From CAYUNA01 sp047629355 (GTDB lineage: Bacteria > Bacteroidota > Bacteroidia > Chitinophagales > Saprospiraceae): a stretch of 5,745 nt of DNA. Location: contig JBLHWU010000319.1 of NCBI GenBank assembly GCA_047629355.1, positions 1 to 5,745 of the forward strand, read 5' to 3'. The notes beneath the pieces are model-generated. The model saw nothing but the letters and a program-made list of their open reading frames with translations. It did not search any database and was not told where the DNA came from. Positions 1-4,417 of this stretch are shown here, one piece after another. The position numbers and the translations under genes were made by a program. The first letter of the stretch is position 1. Each line of letters opens with the position of its first letter.

Positions 1-201
1 TCGATATTTTTTATTTGCCACGTTACCAGTCCCAACTTGAATATTATTGAGACACTTTGGCGAAAAATAAAATACGAATGGCTTAAACTACATGACTACC
101 TAAATCTGAAAACTTTAGAAGCCGCTATTGACAATATTTTAATCAAATTCGGAGTTGATTTTTTAATCAATTTTGAAAATAAAAAAGTGTCGATTATTTA
201 A
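1..201 (+). pseudogene. IS630-family transposase, C-terminal remnant with frameshift
   Basis: This is the last part of a DDE transposase of the IS630/Tc1-mariner superfamily; the rest lies before the window. Frame 1 reads SPNLNIIETLWRKIKYEWL and ends at TAA 199-201. It carries the family signature YSPxLNxIExLW, whose Glu (codon 49-51) is the third catalytic acidic residue. The expected residues just upstream, DIFYLPRY, are in frame 3 (positions 3-26). Removing one C at 26/27 joins them into LPRYSPNLNIIETLW, a normal family motif. As it stands, frame 1 reads a nonsense stretch (IFFICHVT) there. Some IS630 elements use programmed frameshifting, but a shift inside the catalytic motif is more likely decay or a sequencing error. 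The C-terminus runs into the element's terminal repeat, as is common for compact insertion sequences. Confidence 0.88.
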
Positions 202-212
202 TGACACTTACT
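1..212 (+). mobile_element. Right end of an IS630-family insertion sequence (partial)
   Basis: The element enters from the left edge of the window. Its right terminal repeat is about 183-212. I set the end at 212 by alignment with the two ends of the fold-back element at 1002-1160. All three share an identical 18-bp core (AAAAGTGTCGATTATTTA at 183-200; reverse complement at 1014-1031; direct at 1131-1148) and an outer CACYTACT followed by TA. The TA at 213-214 fits the TA target of this family. The left end is not in view, so the target duplication cannot be confirmed. Confidence 0.8.
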
Positions 213-321
213 TACTAAGTATGAAATTCAAAAATTATTGAACTTATCTAAGCGGTGAGTTTTGCTTGGATTAGAAGCAAGAGATAGAGCAATTCATTTT
301 TTACTGCATACTTAAATCTTT

Positions 322-972
322 ATGAAACAATTTTTCATCTTATTAATCGGAATCTTATTTACCATCAATTTAGCCGGACAAAATATCCACGGGCAATTGA
401 ATTTTAATACCCTAAGACCAAGCTACAAAACGCCTATTTTAGAAAATATAAAAAGTGTCGTGGGCTTCAGCGCAGAATTTGCTACCGGATTTGACCACCT
501 ACAAATCGGCATAGAAACCAGGGGCGGCATTGTCCTTGAATCCTTTTTGGGAGCGATACCAGACACTTCTTTTTCAGTTAATACTTCTTTTTCTGGTATT
601 TTTCTTCGCGCTAATTTTAGCTCAATTCCAGCATATCGTTTAGGGGTAATAACGAAGATTGGGATTGGTTATTTTGACGATGAAGTTACTCGTGAAATTG
701 TTGAGCAAGACGATTTAGTCCTTGCTTATCCTGATAAAATAATGGGTGTCAATGCCGGAATTGGCTTTTCTGGTCCTATCCAAAAACGGTTTCATTGGGA
801 ATTTATGTACCAACTGAGTTACCATCAACGTCCTGAACTCAATACCGAAGAATTGACGATTGACAAACACAATGCTTGGCAAAATACCTTTAAACTTGGT
901 GTCAGCATGAATTTGATTTTTGGGAAAGTAAAGAAGAAAGCGGATGAAATGATAAGCGGGCGAGGGTTTTGA
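322..972 (+). CDS. Putative exported outer-membrane beta-barrel protein
   Basis: A 216-residue protein that I cannot assign to a named family. Residues 1 to about 19 are a signal peptide: MKQ, then the hydrophobic stretch FFILLIGILFTINLAG. The mature part is rich in short stretches of alternating polar and hydrophobic residues with glycine and aromatics, for example LQIGIETRGGIVLESF (60-75), GIFLRANFSS (92-101), YRLGVITKIGIGYF (105-118), FHWEFMYQLSYHQ (157-169) and FKLGVSMNLIFG (190-201). This suggests an eight-stranded or similar small barrel, as in many Bacteroidota outer-membrane proteins. A basic tail (KVKKKADE) follows the last strand, which is unusual because barrels often end in an aromatic residue; here the final residue is still Phe. 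No Shine-Dalgarno and no clear promoter box is seen in 215-321. The gene stands alone between an IS630 end and a related MITE. A soluble periplasmic protein is the main alternative. Confidence 0.72.
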   Translation: MKQFFILLIGILFTINLAGQNIHGQLNFNTLRPSYKTPILENIKSVVGFSAEFATGFDHLQIGIETRGGIVLESFLGAIPDTSFSVNTSFSGIFLRANFSSIPAYRLGVITKIGIGYFDDEVTREIVEQDDLVLAYPDKIMGVNAGIGFSGPIQKRFHWEFMYQLSYHQRPELNTEELTIDKHNAWQNTFKLGVSMNLIFGKVKKKADEMISGRGF

Positions 973-1001
973 GTTAATTAAAAATTAAAAATGCAGAATT
1001 A

Positions 1002-1160
1002 AGTAAGTGCCCCTAAATAATCGACACTTTTGACAGAGGATATTTTTTGTTTAAGAAATTTAAAAAATCCTTTAATAGTCCTTCTATTGAAGGCGTTTTT
1101 AAGTTTTTTAAACGGAAAATAGTCCTGTCGAAAAGTGTCGATTATTTAAAGTCACCTACT
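1002..1160. mobile_element. 159-bp fold-back MITE related to the IS630 element
   Basis: The ends are inverted repeats: 1002-1037 matches the complement of 1125-1160 with four mismatches and one indel, including an identical 18-bp core at 1014-1031 and 1131-1148. TA lies at both edges (1000-1001 and 1161-1162), the target duplication of IS630/Tc1-mariner elements. The same core forms the end of the insertion sequence at 183-212, so that element or a relative could supply the transposase. The interior is also palindromic: 1049-1066 pairs in the same register with 1096-1113, and 1069-1078 with 1085-1093 around a short apex near 1081. The whole element can fold into one long imperfect hairpin. 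An open frame without a start codon crosses it (about 1047-1162); I do not regard it as a gene. Confidence 0.85.
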
Positions 1161-1234
1161 TAAGAATGAGGGAGTATGAAAAATTTAACATAAAAAAGGG
1201 CTTCACCAAATAATCGCTCCCCTAATAAAGTACT

Positions 1235-1255
1235 CCCGTTGCTGCAGGCAACGGG
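1235..1255 (-). repeat. REP-like hairpin, copy 1; possible terminator of the ankyrin gene
   Basis: CCCGTTGCT and GGCAACGGG pair (eight Watson-Crick pairs plus one T-G) around the loop GCA. The hairpin lies 23 bp past the ankyrin stop codon, so it may terminate or stabilise that transcript. On the minus strand it is followed by AGTACTTTATT rather than a clean T-run, so a classical intrinsic terminator is doubtful. The same core, TTGCYGCAGGCAA, occurs at 5524-5542 after arsM. Confidence 0.65.
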
Positions 1256-1278
1256 CAAAAGTATTCTTAAATCTTTTT

Positions 1279-2454
1279 TCACTGATTGCTAATAAATACT
1301 CTTTTCCCACCTTTTTCCTCATATTCAATCTTCTTCGTTGGTTGAAAATTAGACAATCTTGACTTCGTATCAGTCGCAGTTTTAACTTCTACACCACTCA
1401 CATCGACATGTTCGCGGACAGCGTAACCCGTATAATCGCGCAATTCTGGATTCGCGCCATTTTCAACCAAAAAGTGAACGGCATCAGTTTGATTATTTTT
1501 AGACGCCAGCATCAATGCCGTTTCCCCCTTCAAATTTCGTTCATCAATCGAGATACCATGTAGCATTAAAATCTTAATAATCTCAATATTTCCCGCTGCG
1601 CCAGCAATGTGTAATGCATTGTTTTCAAAATAATCCTGACTCGTCACTTCCGCGCCTGCATCCAAGAGAATCCGAACGATTTCTGGATGTGTTTTGATGA
1701 TAGCAATATTGAGTAACGTCTCCTCAATTTTGCTTGTCCAATTCACGTCGCCCATCGGGTCTTCCGTCTTATTTATTAAGATACCTGCGGCGATGTCAAA
1801 ACCATTTTCGATGGCGATGTAGAGCGGCGTTTCTGCGTTTTCATTGGGTAAGTTGACCGTTGCGCCCTCTTTGATAAGGTAGCCAATCGCTCGTATATTA
1901 TTCACTTCCACAGCGTGTGCCAAAGGAGTAATTCCATTGCTATGGCGGTTGACATCTGCCCCTTTTTTAATCAATTCTTCCATCAAAAACAGATTGTTAT
2001 TTTCGACGGCAAGGTAGAGTGGTGCTTCGCCCATTTCATTTTTTAGCGATCCTTTGGCCCGTCGGCAAATGAGTTGAATAATTTCATCGTTGCCGCCTTT
2101 AATGGCAAGGGTCAGCGGCGTTTCACCTTCCTTATTTTTGACGTTGATGACAGCATCTTTGACTAATAATTTGACCATTCTGATGTCCTCATTTTTGATG
2201 GCAACCGTCAAAGCAGATTCGCCGTCGCGATTGTGGGCATAGTAGTCCACGCTATCCCGCAGCAGTTTTTTGACTTCATCGGAATCCCCGCTATTGACGA
2301 GCGCGAAAAAGCTTTGTTGTTGCTTCTCAGTGGCGGCTGTTAAGGTTTCGGATTCCGTAATTAAATTGTTGGGATTTATTGGATTTTCTTGTGCGTTGGC
2401 AGTGAAAGAAACAACAAAAAGTAATGCAAATGAAAACAGACCTGTGAATCTCAT
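1279..2454 (-). CDS. Exported ankyrin-repeat protein
   Basis: A 391-residue protein. Residues 1-21 are a signal peptide (MRF, a hydrophobic core, then FTANA before Q22, a good signal peptidase I site), so it is probably periplasmic or secreted. A short linker (22-45) leads to about nine ankyrin repeats: roughly 47-77 (degenerate cap), 78-109, 110-141, 142-173, 174-206, 207-243, 244-277, 278-309 and 310-342, with a partial capping helix to about 352. Typical signatures are GETPLTLAIKGG, GITPLAHAVEVNN and GETALMLASKNN. Repeat 6 has a longer loop (TEDPMGDVNWTSK). The tail 353-391 is Lys/Glu-rich and has no recognised domain. Ankyrin arrays bind proteins; no catalytic domain is seen, so the partner is unknown. 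The ATG at 2454 gives the full signal peptide and is well placed. The gene is monocistronic, with a hairpin after its stop, and by eye it is less AT-rich than its flanks. Confidence 0.93.
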   Translation of the reverse strand: MRFTGLFSFALLFVVSFTANAQENPINPNNLITESETLTAATEKQQQSFFALVNSGDSDEVKKLLRDSVDYYAHNRDGESALTVAIKNEDIRMVKLLVKDAVINVKNKEGETPLTLAIKGGNDEIIQLICRRAKGSLKNEMGEAPLYLAVENNNLFLMEELIKKGADVNRHSNGITPLAHAVEVNNIRAIGYLIKEGATVNLPNENAETPLYIAIENGFDIAAGILINKTEDPMGDVNWTSKIEETLLNIAIIKTHPEIVRILLDAGAEVTSQDYFENNALHIAGAAGNIEIIKILMLHGISIDERNLKGETALMLASKNNQTDAVHFLVENGANPELRDYTGYAVREHVDVSGVEVKTATDTKSRLSNFQPTKKIEYEEKGGKRVFISNQ

Positions 2455-2541
2455 GGTTTAGAAATTTTAGTGGTTTTGAAATAGAATTTGTTCAAAAAAT
2501 GTAGAGTCTGTTATTCAAATAATAGTTGGTTTGTAGCAATA

Positions 2542-2684
2542 CGGGTTTGTTCTAACCCGATAACTTGTTTAGAAATATTTGTCAAAACGCTTGTTTGACG
2601 GATGAGGTTAACTCAGATTAAAATCTGAATTATTCGCGATAAATTTGTTGTGTAGAAAATTCAAAATAAGCTGACTTCAAGTCA
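2542..2684. repeat. Cluster of four short palindromes upstream of the ankyrin gene
   Basis: Four perfect hairpins stand within 143 bp: CGGGTT/AACCCG (2542-2547, 2554-2559), GTCAAA/TTTGAC (2581-2586, 2594-2599), TCAGATT/AATCTGA (2613-2619, 2622-2628) and TGACTT/AAGTCA (2672-2677, 2679-2684). Each stem is only 6-7 bp, so any one alone could be chance, but the density is notable. They lie 88-230 bp upstream of the ankyrin start. They could be regulator sites, REP-like units or part of a structured leader; nothing in the sequence decides between these. Confidence 0.45.
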
Positions 2685-2868
2685 ATCTATTTTTAAAAGG
2701 GAAAATTAGGTAAGTTAGGTTACTGTAATTATGTATGGAATTTTAAGGCTAAGTAACGGTAAAAAAATAACTCCGCCAACTACCAAGTATTTCTTTTGTC
2801 CTTATTTTCCACTTTTGAAACAGTCATTAGGTAGAGATAACTCCTATTTAAAAAGTAAACATCTTTTG

Positions 2869-2893
2869 TCATTTCGACCGAAGTGGAGAAAAA
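2869..2893 (+). repeat. Possible dispersed Bacteroidota motif GTCATTTCGACCGAAG
   Basis: The string GTCATTTCGACCGAAG followed by TGGAGAAAA resembles a motif I recall as widely dispersed in intergenic DNA of Flavobacteriia and relatives (CATTTCGACnGAAG...GGAGAAAT). It contains the short palindrome TTCG/CGAA. It occurs once here, so its repeat nature rests on memory. Just after it, AATAAAT (2900-2906) and ATTTATT (2922-2928) can pair around GCCA/TGGC. Confidence 0.35.
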
Positions 2894-2935
2894 GACCAAA
2901 ATAAATGTTGCCAGATGGCGGATTTATTATTTGAC

Positions 2936-3027
2936 CGTTCCTAATATTTTTTTGATAGTTTTTATTTAAAACTATCTAAAAAATCTAAATTTCAGCTAAT
3001 CATTTCTATCTGGGTAGCAAGTCTATT
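2936..3027 (+). repeat. Leader-like direct repeat, copy A
   Basis: Positions 2968-3027 match 3821-3880 without gaps at 54 of 60 bases, with a 19-bp exact block (CATTTCTATCTGGGTAGCA). Weaker similarity extends left to a shared CGTTCCTA (2936-2943 and 3786-3793) with a 3-bp length difference. Within it, 2995-3001 pairs with 3012-3018 (GCTAATC/GGGTAGC, one A-G mismatch and one T-G pair) around a 10-base loop. No gene follows copy A, unlike copy B, which precedes the ACT-domain gene. It may be a decayed duplicate of that leader or a member of a dispersed repeat family. Confidence 0.75.
2946..2984. repeat. A/T-armed hairpin at the left of repeat copy A
   Basis: GATAGTTTT (2954-2962) pairs with AAAACTATC (2968-2976) around TATTT. 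After one T-T mismatch the stem continues with seven A-T pairs (2946-2952 with 2978-2984). The A- and T-tracts on the two sides make it terminator-like in both directions. The nearest candidate to use it is unknown, as no gene reads into it. Confidence 0.5.
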
Positions 3028-3042
3028 AAAAATTTGCTTGGT

Positions 3043-3119
3043 TTTATACTTTTTTGAAATGTTGATTTAAAAACATATTGCATTTTTATTTCATCATTTC
3101 GTTCAGATGGTAGTATAAA
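3043..3119. repeat. Nested inverted repeat
   Basis: TTTATACT (3043-3050) pairs with AGTATAAA (3112-3119). Inside it, GAAATGTTGA (3056-3065) pairs with TCATCATTTC (3091-3100) with one mismatch. The two stems are coaxial with unequal side lengths (5 and 11 bases). In such AT-rich DNA this may be chance, but two nested long stems make a structured RNA or an old fold-back element possible. Confidence 0.35.
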
Positions 3120-3309
3120 TGCTTTTCTGCTTATTTTTATTGCATAATTTGAAAAAAAGTTTTGGACTTGATTTTAAAGTGTTGATAATCAAAGGAATGT
3201 AAAGGTGGGTTTTGTGAAAATAAAAAAATGTGATTCAAATTATTATCTTTAGAATTAGACTTGTTAGATTTACATTAAGACTCTTGTTTCATTCTTTATC
3301 AATGGGGTA

Positions 3310-3384
3310 TTTGAGGGGTAAAATTGGGCGTTAAAACCATTTTTCTCCCTCAAACTCTTAAATCTGGACCAGATTTAAGAGTTT
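3310..3384 (+). ncRNA. Tandem hairpins, candidate small RNA or orphan terminator
   Basis: Hairpin 1 (3310-3354) pairs without gaps over 18 positions: 15 Watson-Crick pairs, one G-T and two mismatches, around the loop GCGTTAAAA. Its base is TTTGAGGG/CCCTCAAA. Hairpin 2 (3352-3384) is a perfect 16-bp inverted repeat, AAACTCTTAAATCTGG and its complement, with one spacer base. They share three bases at the junction, so they would stack or compete there. Hairpin 2 is followed by TTTTAAAG, which makes it terminator-like on the plus strand. No protein gene lies upstream on that strand within the window, so what it would terminate is unknown. A near-consensus -7 box (TATCTTTA, 3244-3251) lies about 60 bp upstream with no clear -33 partner. 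The structure is certain; its status as an expressed RNA is inference. Confidence 0.42.
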
Positions 3385-3388
3385 TAAA
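3352..3388 (+). terminator. Terminator-like perfect 16-bp hairpin
   Basis: The perfect stem 3352-3367/3369-3384 ends in TTTT (3382-3385) followed by AAAG, giving a weak T-tract. On the minus strand the downstream side reads GAGGGAGAAAAATGG, without a T-tract, so plus-strand use is likelier. It is the longest perfect inverted repeat I see in the window. A palindromic protein-binding site is an alternative. Confidence 0.45.
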
Positions 3389-3531
3389 GTAGAATTAGGA
3401 ATGAGAATTAAATAAATTGTTATTCTTGGCAGAGAGGTTTTTTAGTTTTTGCCTTGAAAGTGTTATTTATGTTGATATAATGAGCATTTTAAAGTGAAAA
3501 ATATGGGCTAAATATCCGCTCAAGAATCTTA

Positions 3532-3768
3532 GAGCTTGTTTGGAAATTTTATAGCCAAAAAATCTATTTTTCAGAATATAATTTTGTTTTTAATTAAATG
3601 ATTCTTTTGAGACAAACAACATTTGGGGTAGATTTTTGATTGAGTTAAAATAAATATACATCAAATAAAAATTGGAAATATGATTCTGTTTTGTATATTT
3701 TAGTTGTCTCAGTCGAAATTATATTTCGTATTAACTTATGTTTTGGTTGAAAATTTCCAAACAACTTC
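3532..3768. mobile_element. 237-bp MITE with IS5-like ends and TTA target duplication
   Basis: The terminal inverted repeats are GAGCTTGTTTGGAAATTTT (3532-3550) and the complement of 3750-3768, matching at 17 of 19 bases, followed by a shared CCAAAA. Directly outside are TTA (3529-3531) and TTA (3769-3771), a 3-bp target duplication. A second inverted block around ATATAATTT (3577-3585 and 3719-3727 on the other strand) shows the arms are paired further in. The end sequence and a TNA-type duplication fit IS5-family elements, some subgroups of which duplicate 3 bp; the family label is from memory. The interior has no transposase frame, so the element is non-autonomous. Its insertion separates the two leader-like repeats. 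Confidence 0.75.
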
Positions 3769-3785
3769 TTAGTGTATTAGTTTTA

Positions 3786-3880
3786 CGTTCCTAGCCTCTT
3801 TATTCAATGATTTTTTAAATAAAACTAGCGCAAAAATCTAAATTTTAGCTAACCATTTCTATCTGGGTAGCAGGTCTATT
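3786..3880 (+). repeat. Leader-like direct repeat, copy B, before the ACT-domain gene
   Basis: This is the second copy of the repeat at 2936-3027, identical at 54 of 60 positions over 3821-3880. It ends 18 bp before the ATG at 3899, so it is probably the promoter/5' untranslated region of that gene. Its left edge starts 15 bp after the MITE target duplication. No perfect TAnnTTTG box is visible in or before it. Confidence 0.75.
3848..3871 (+). promoter_or_regulatory. Conserved leader hairpin of the ACT-domain gene
   Basis: GCTAACC (3848-3854) pairs with GGGTAGC (3865-3871), with one A-G mismatch, around the loop ATTTCTATCT. In copy A the same stem and an identical loop occur, and its single stem change (C to T) keeps a T-G pair. 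The hairpin ends 27 bp before the start codon. An RNA-level or operator role is inference. Confidence 0.4.
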
Positions 3881-3898
3881 TCAAAAATAAAACTCAAC

Positions 3899-4300
3899 AT
3901 GGCAGGCGAAACGAACTTAACTCAATTGATTAAAAATATGACTCCGCAGCTCAACAAGGGCAATTATGTGTTCACTACGGTAAAAGATACGACGGAGATT
4001 GACCGAAAGGATACCATTTGTGAATTCAAAGAAAAGGAAGGAATTACGATAGTTTTGGCTCAATACAAAGCAGATGAATTGAATTTAAAGTATGAATATA
4101 TTGCTGCTTGGATAACCTTGGAAGTTCATTCTTCTTTGGACGCGGTAGGTCTTACAGCCTTGTTTTCCAATGAATTAGCCAAGCATAACATTAGCTGTAA
4201 TGTGATTGCAGGGTATTATCATGACCATATTTTTGTAGATAAAAAGGATGCGGAAAAAGCGGTTGTAACATTGAGGGATTTGTCTAAAAATTATAAGTAA
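3899..4300 (+). CDS. ACT-domain protein of the DUF2241 / COG3602 type
   Basis: A 133-residue cytosolic protein with two parts typical of this small family. Residues 1 to about 67 match the N-terminal ACT_3/DUF2241 region (MAGETNLTQLIKNMTPQL, GNYVFTTV at 21-28, FKEKEGITIVL at 43-53). Residues 70-128 form an ACT-like domain (AAWITLEVHSSLDAVGLTAL, then ISCNVIAGYYHDHIFV at 98-113). The HSSLxAVG and CNVxAGYxHDHxFV strings are the family hallmarks. ACT domains usually bind amino acids and regulate metabolic enzymes, but these stand-alone members have no established reaction, so a ligand-sensing role is only inferred. The length is normal and the start is supported by the conserved N-terminus. There is no Shine-Dalgarno; the start is preceded by AAAATAAAACTCAAC. 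The leader includes a hairpin repeated at 2995-3018. arsM follows 117 bp later behind its own promoter. Confidence 0.93.
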   Translation: MAGETNLTQLIKNMTPQLNKGNYVFTTVKDTTEIDRKDTICEFKEKEGITIVLAQYKADELNLKYEYIAAWITLEVHSSLDAVGLTALFSNELAKHNISCNVIAGYYHDHIFVDKKDAEKAVVTLRDLSKNYK

Positions 4301-4405
4301 GGAATGCAGAGTGATAATTTTTAGAGTACAAATTGTTTAATCAAGCATGCGTGTTTTTTCACAATTACTTAACTTGGAATTCATTAGAAATCAATCATTA
4401 AATCC

Positions 4406-4413
4406 TACCTTTG
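4406..4413 (+). promoter_or_regulatory. Bacteroidota -7 promoter box of arsM
   Basis: TACCTTTG is a perfect match to the TAnnTTTG -7 element of the Bacteroidota primary sigma factor. Only CCGC separates it from the arsM ATG at 4418. Transcription starting a few bases past the box would begin at or next to the A of the start codon, so the mRNA is probably leaderless. The -33 element is weak: TTAG at 4384-4387 is at a suitable distance, while TTG at 4374-4376 is rather far. Confidence 0.72.
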
Positions 4414-4417
4414 CCGC

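Larger units (their letters stand above)
2455..3898. other. 1.44-kb intergenic region without a convincing gene
   Basis: This lies between the divergent starts of the ankyrin gene (-) and the ACT-domain gene (+). It is strongly AT-rich and frequently stopped in all frames; I found no gene-like reading frame or tRNA. It holds a cluster of short palindromes (2542-2684), a possible dispersed motif (2869-2893), a T/A-armed hairpin (2946-2984), two copies of a ~92-bp repeat (2936-3027, 3786-3880), a nested hairpin (3043-3119), a tandem hairpin pair (3310-3384) and a MITE (3532-3768). These are listed separately. The ankyrin promoter must lie near 2455-2530, but I see no clear TAnnTTTG box there. 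The length and content suggest repeated insertion of small elements, possibly also a small RNA. Confidence 0.75.

Noticed and set aside
1032..1049. TTGACA and TATTTTTTG inside the MITE as an outward promoter
   Set aside because: The spacing is far too short for either a sigma-70 or a Bacteroidota promoter, and the -7 match needs an extra T.
1047..1162. Lys/Phe-rich open frame across the 159-bp MITE
   Set aside because: It has no start codon and its sequence is explained by the palindrome of the element.
2270..2461. Open frame of 63 codons on the plus strand
   Set aside because: It lies antisense to the 5' end of the ankyrin gene, whose signal peptide and repeats are clear; the product shows no family features.
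2751..2775. TAAGTAACGGT followed by AAAAAATAACTCCG, resembling the ends at 5467 and the string AAAAAATAGTTCCG at 5683
   Set aside because: The matches are short and AT-rich, and no inverted partner end could be found nearby.
3555..3574. CAAAAAATCTATTTTTCAG in the MITE, similar to AAAAAATCTAAATTTCAG in repeat copy A
   Set aside because: The match is low-complexity and not extended on either side, so chance in AT-rich DNA is likely.
2455..3898. CRISPR array or tRNA in the long intergenic region
   Set aside because: The only direct repeat is a two-copy 92-bp element with no regular spacing, and no cloverleaf with a T-arm motif was seen.
4331..4366. AATTGT/ACAATT inverted repeat and GCATGC palindrome between the ACT gene and arsM, as an ArsR operator or terminator
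   Set aside because: The 6-bp arms are 24 bp apart and AT-rich. No ArsR-type site can be claimed, and the T-run is interrupted and not joined to a stable stem.
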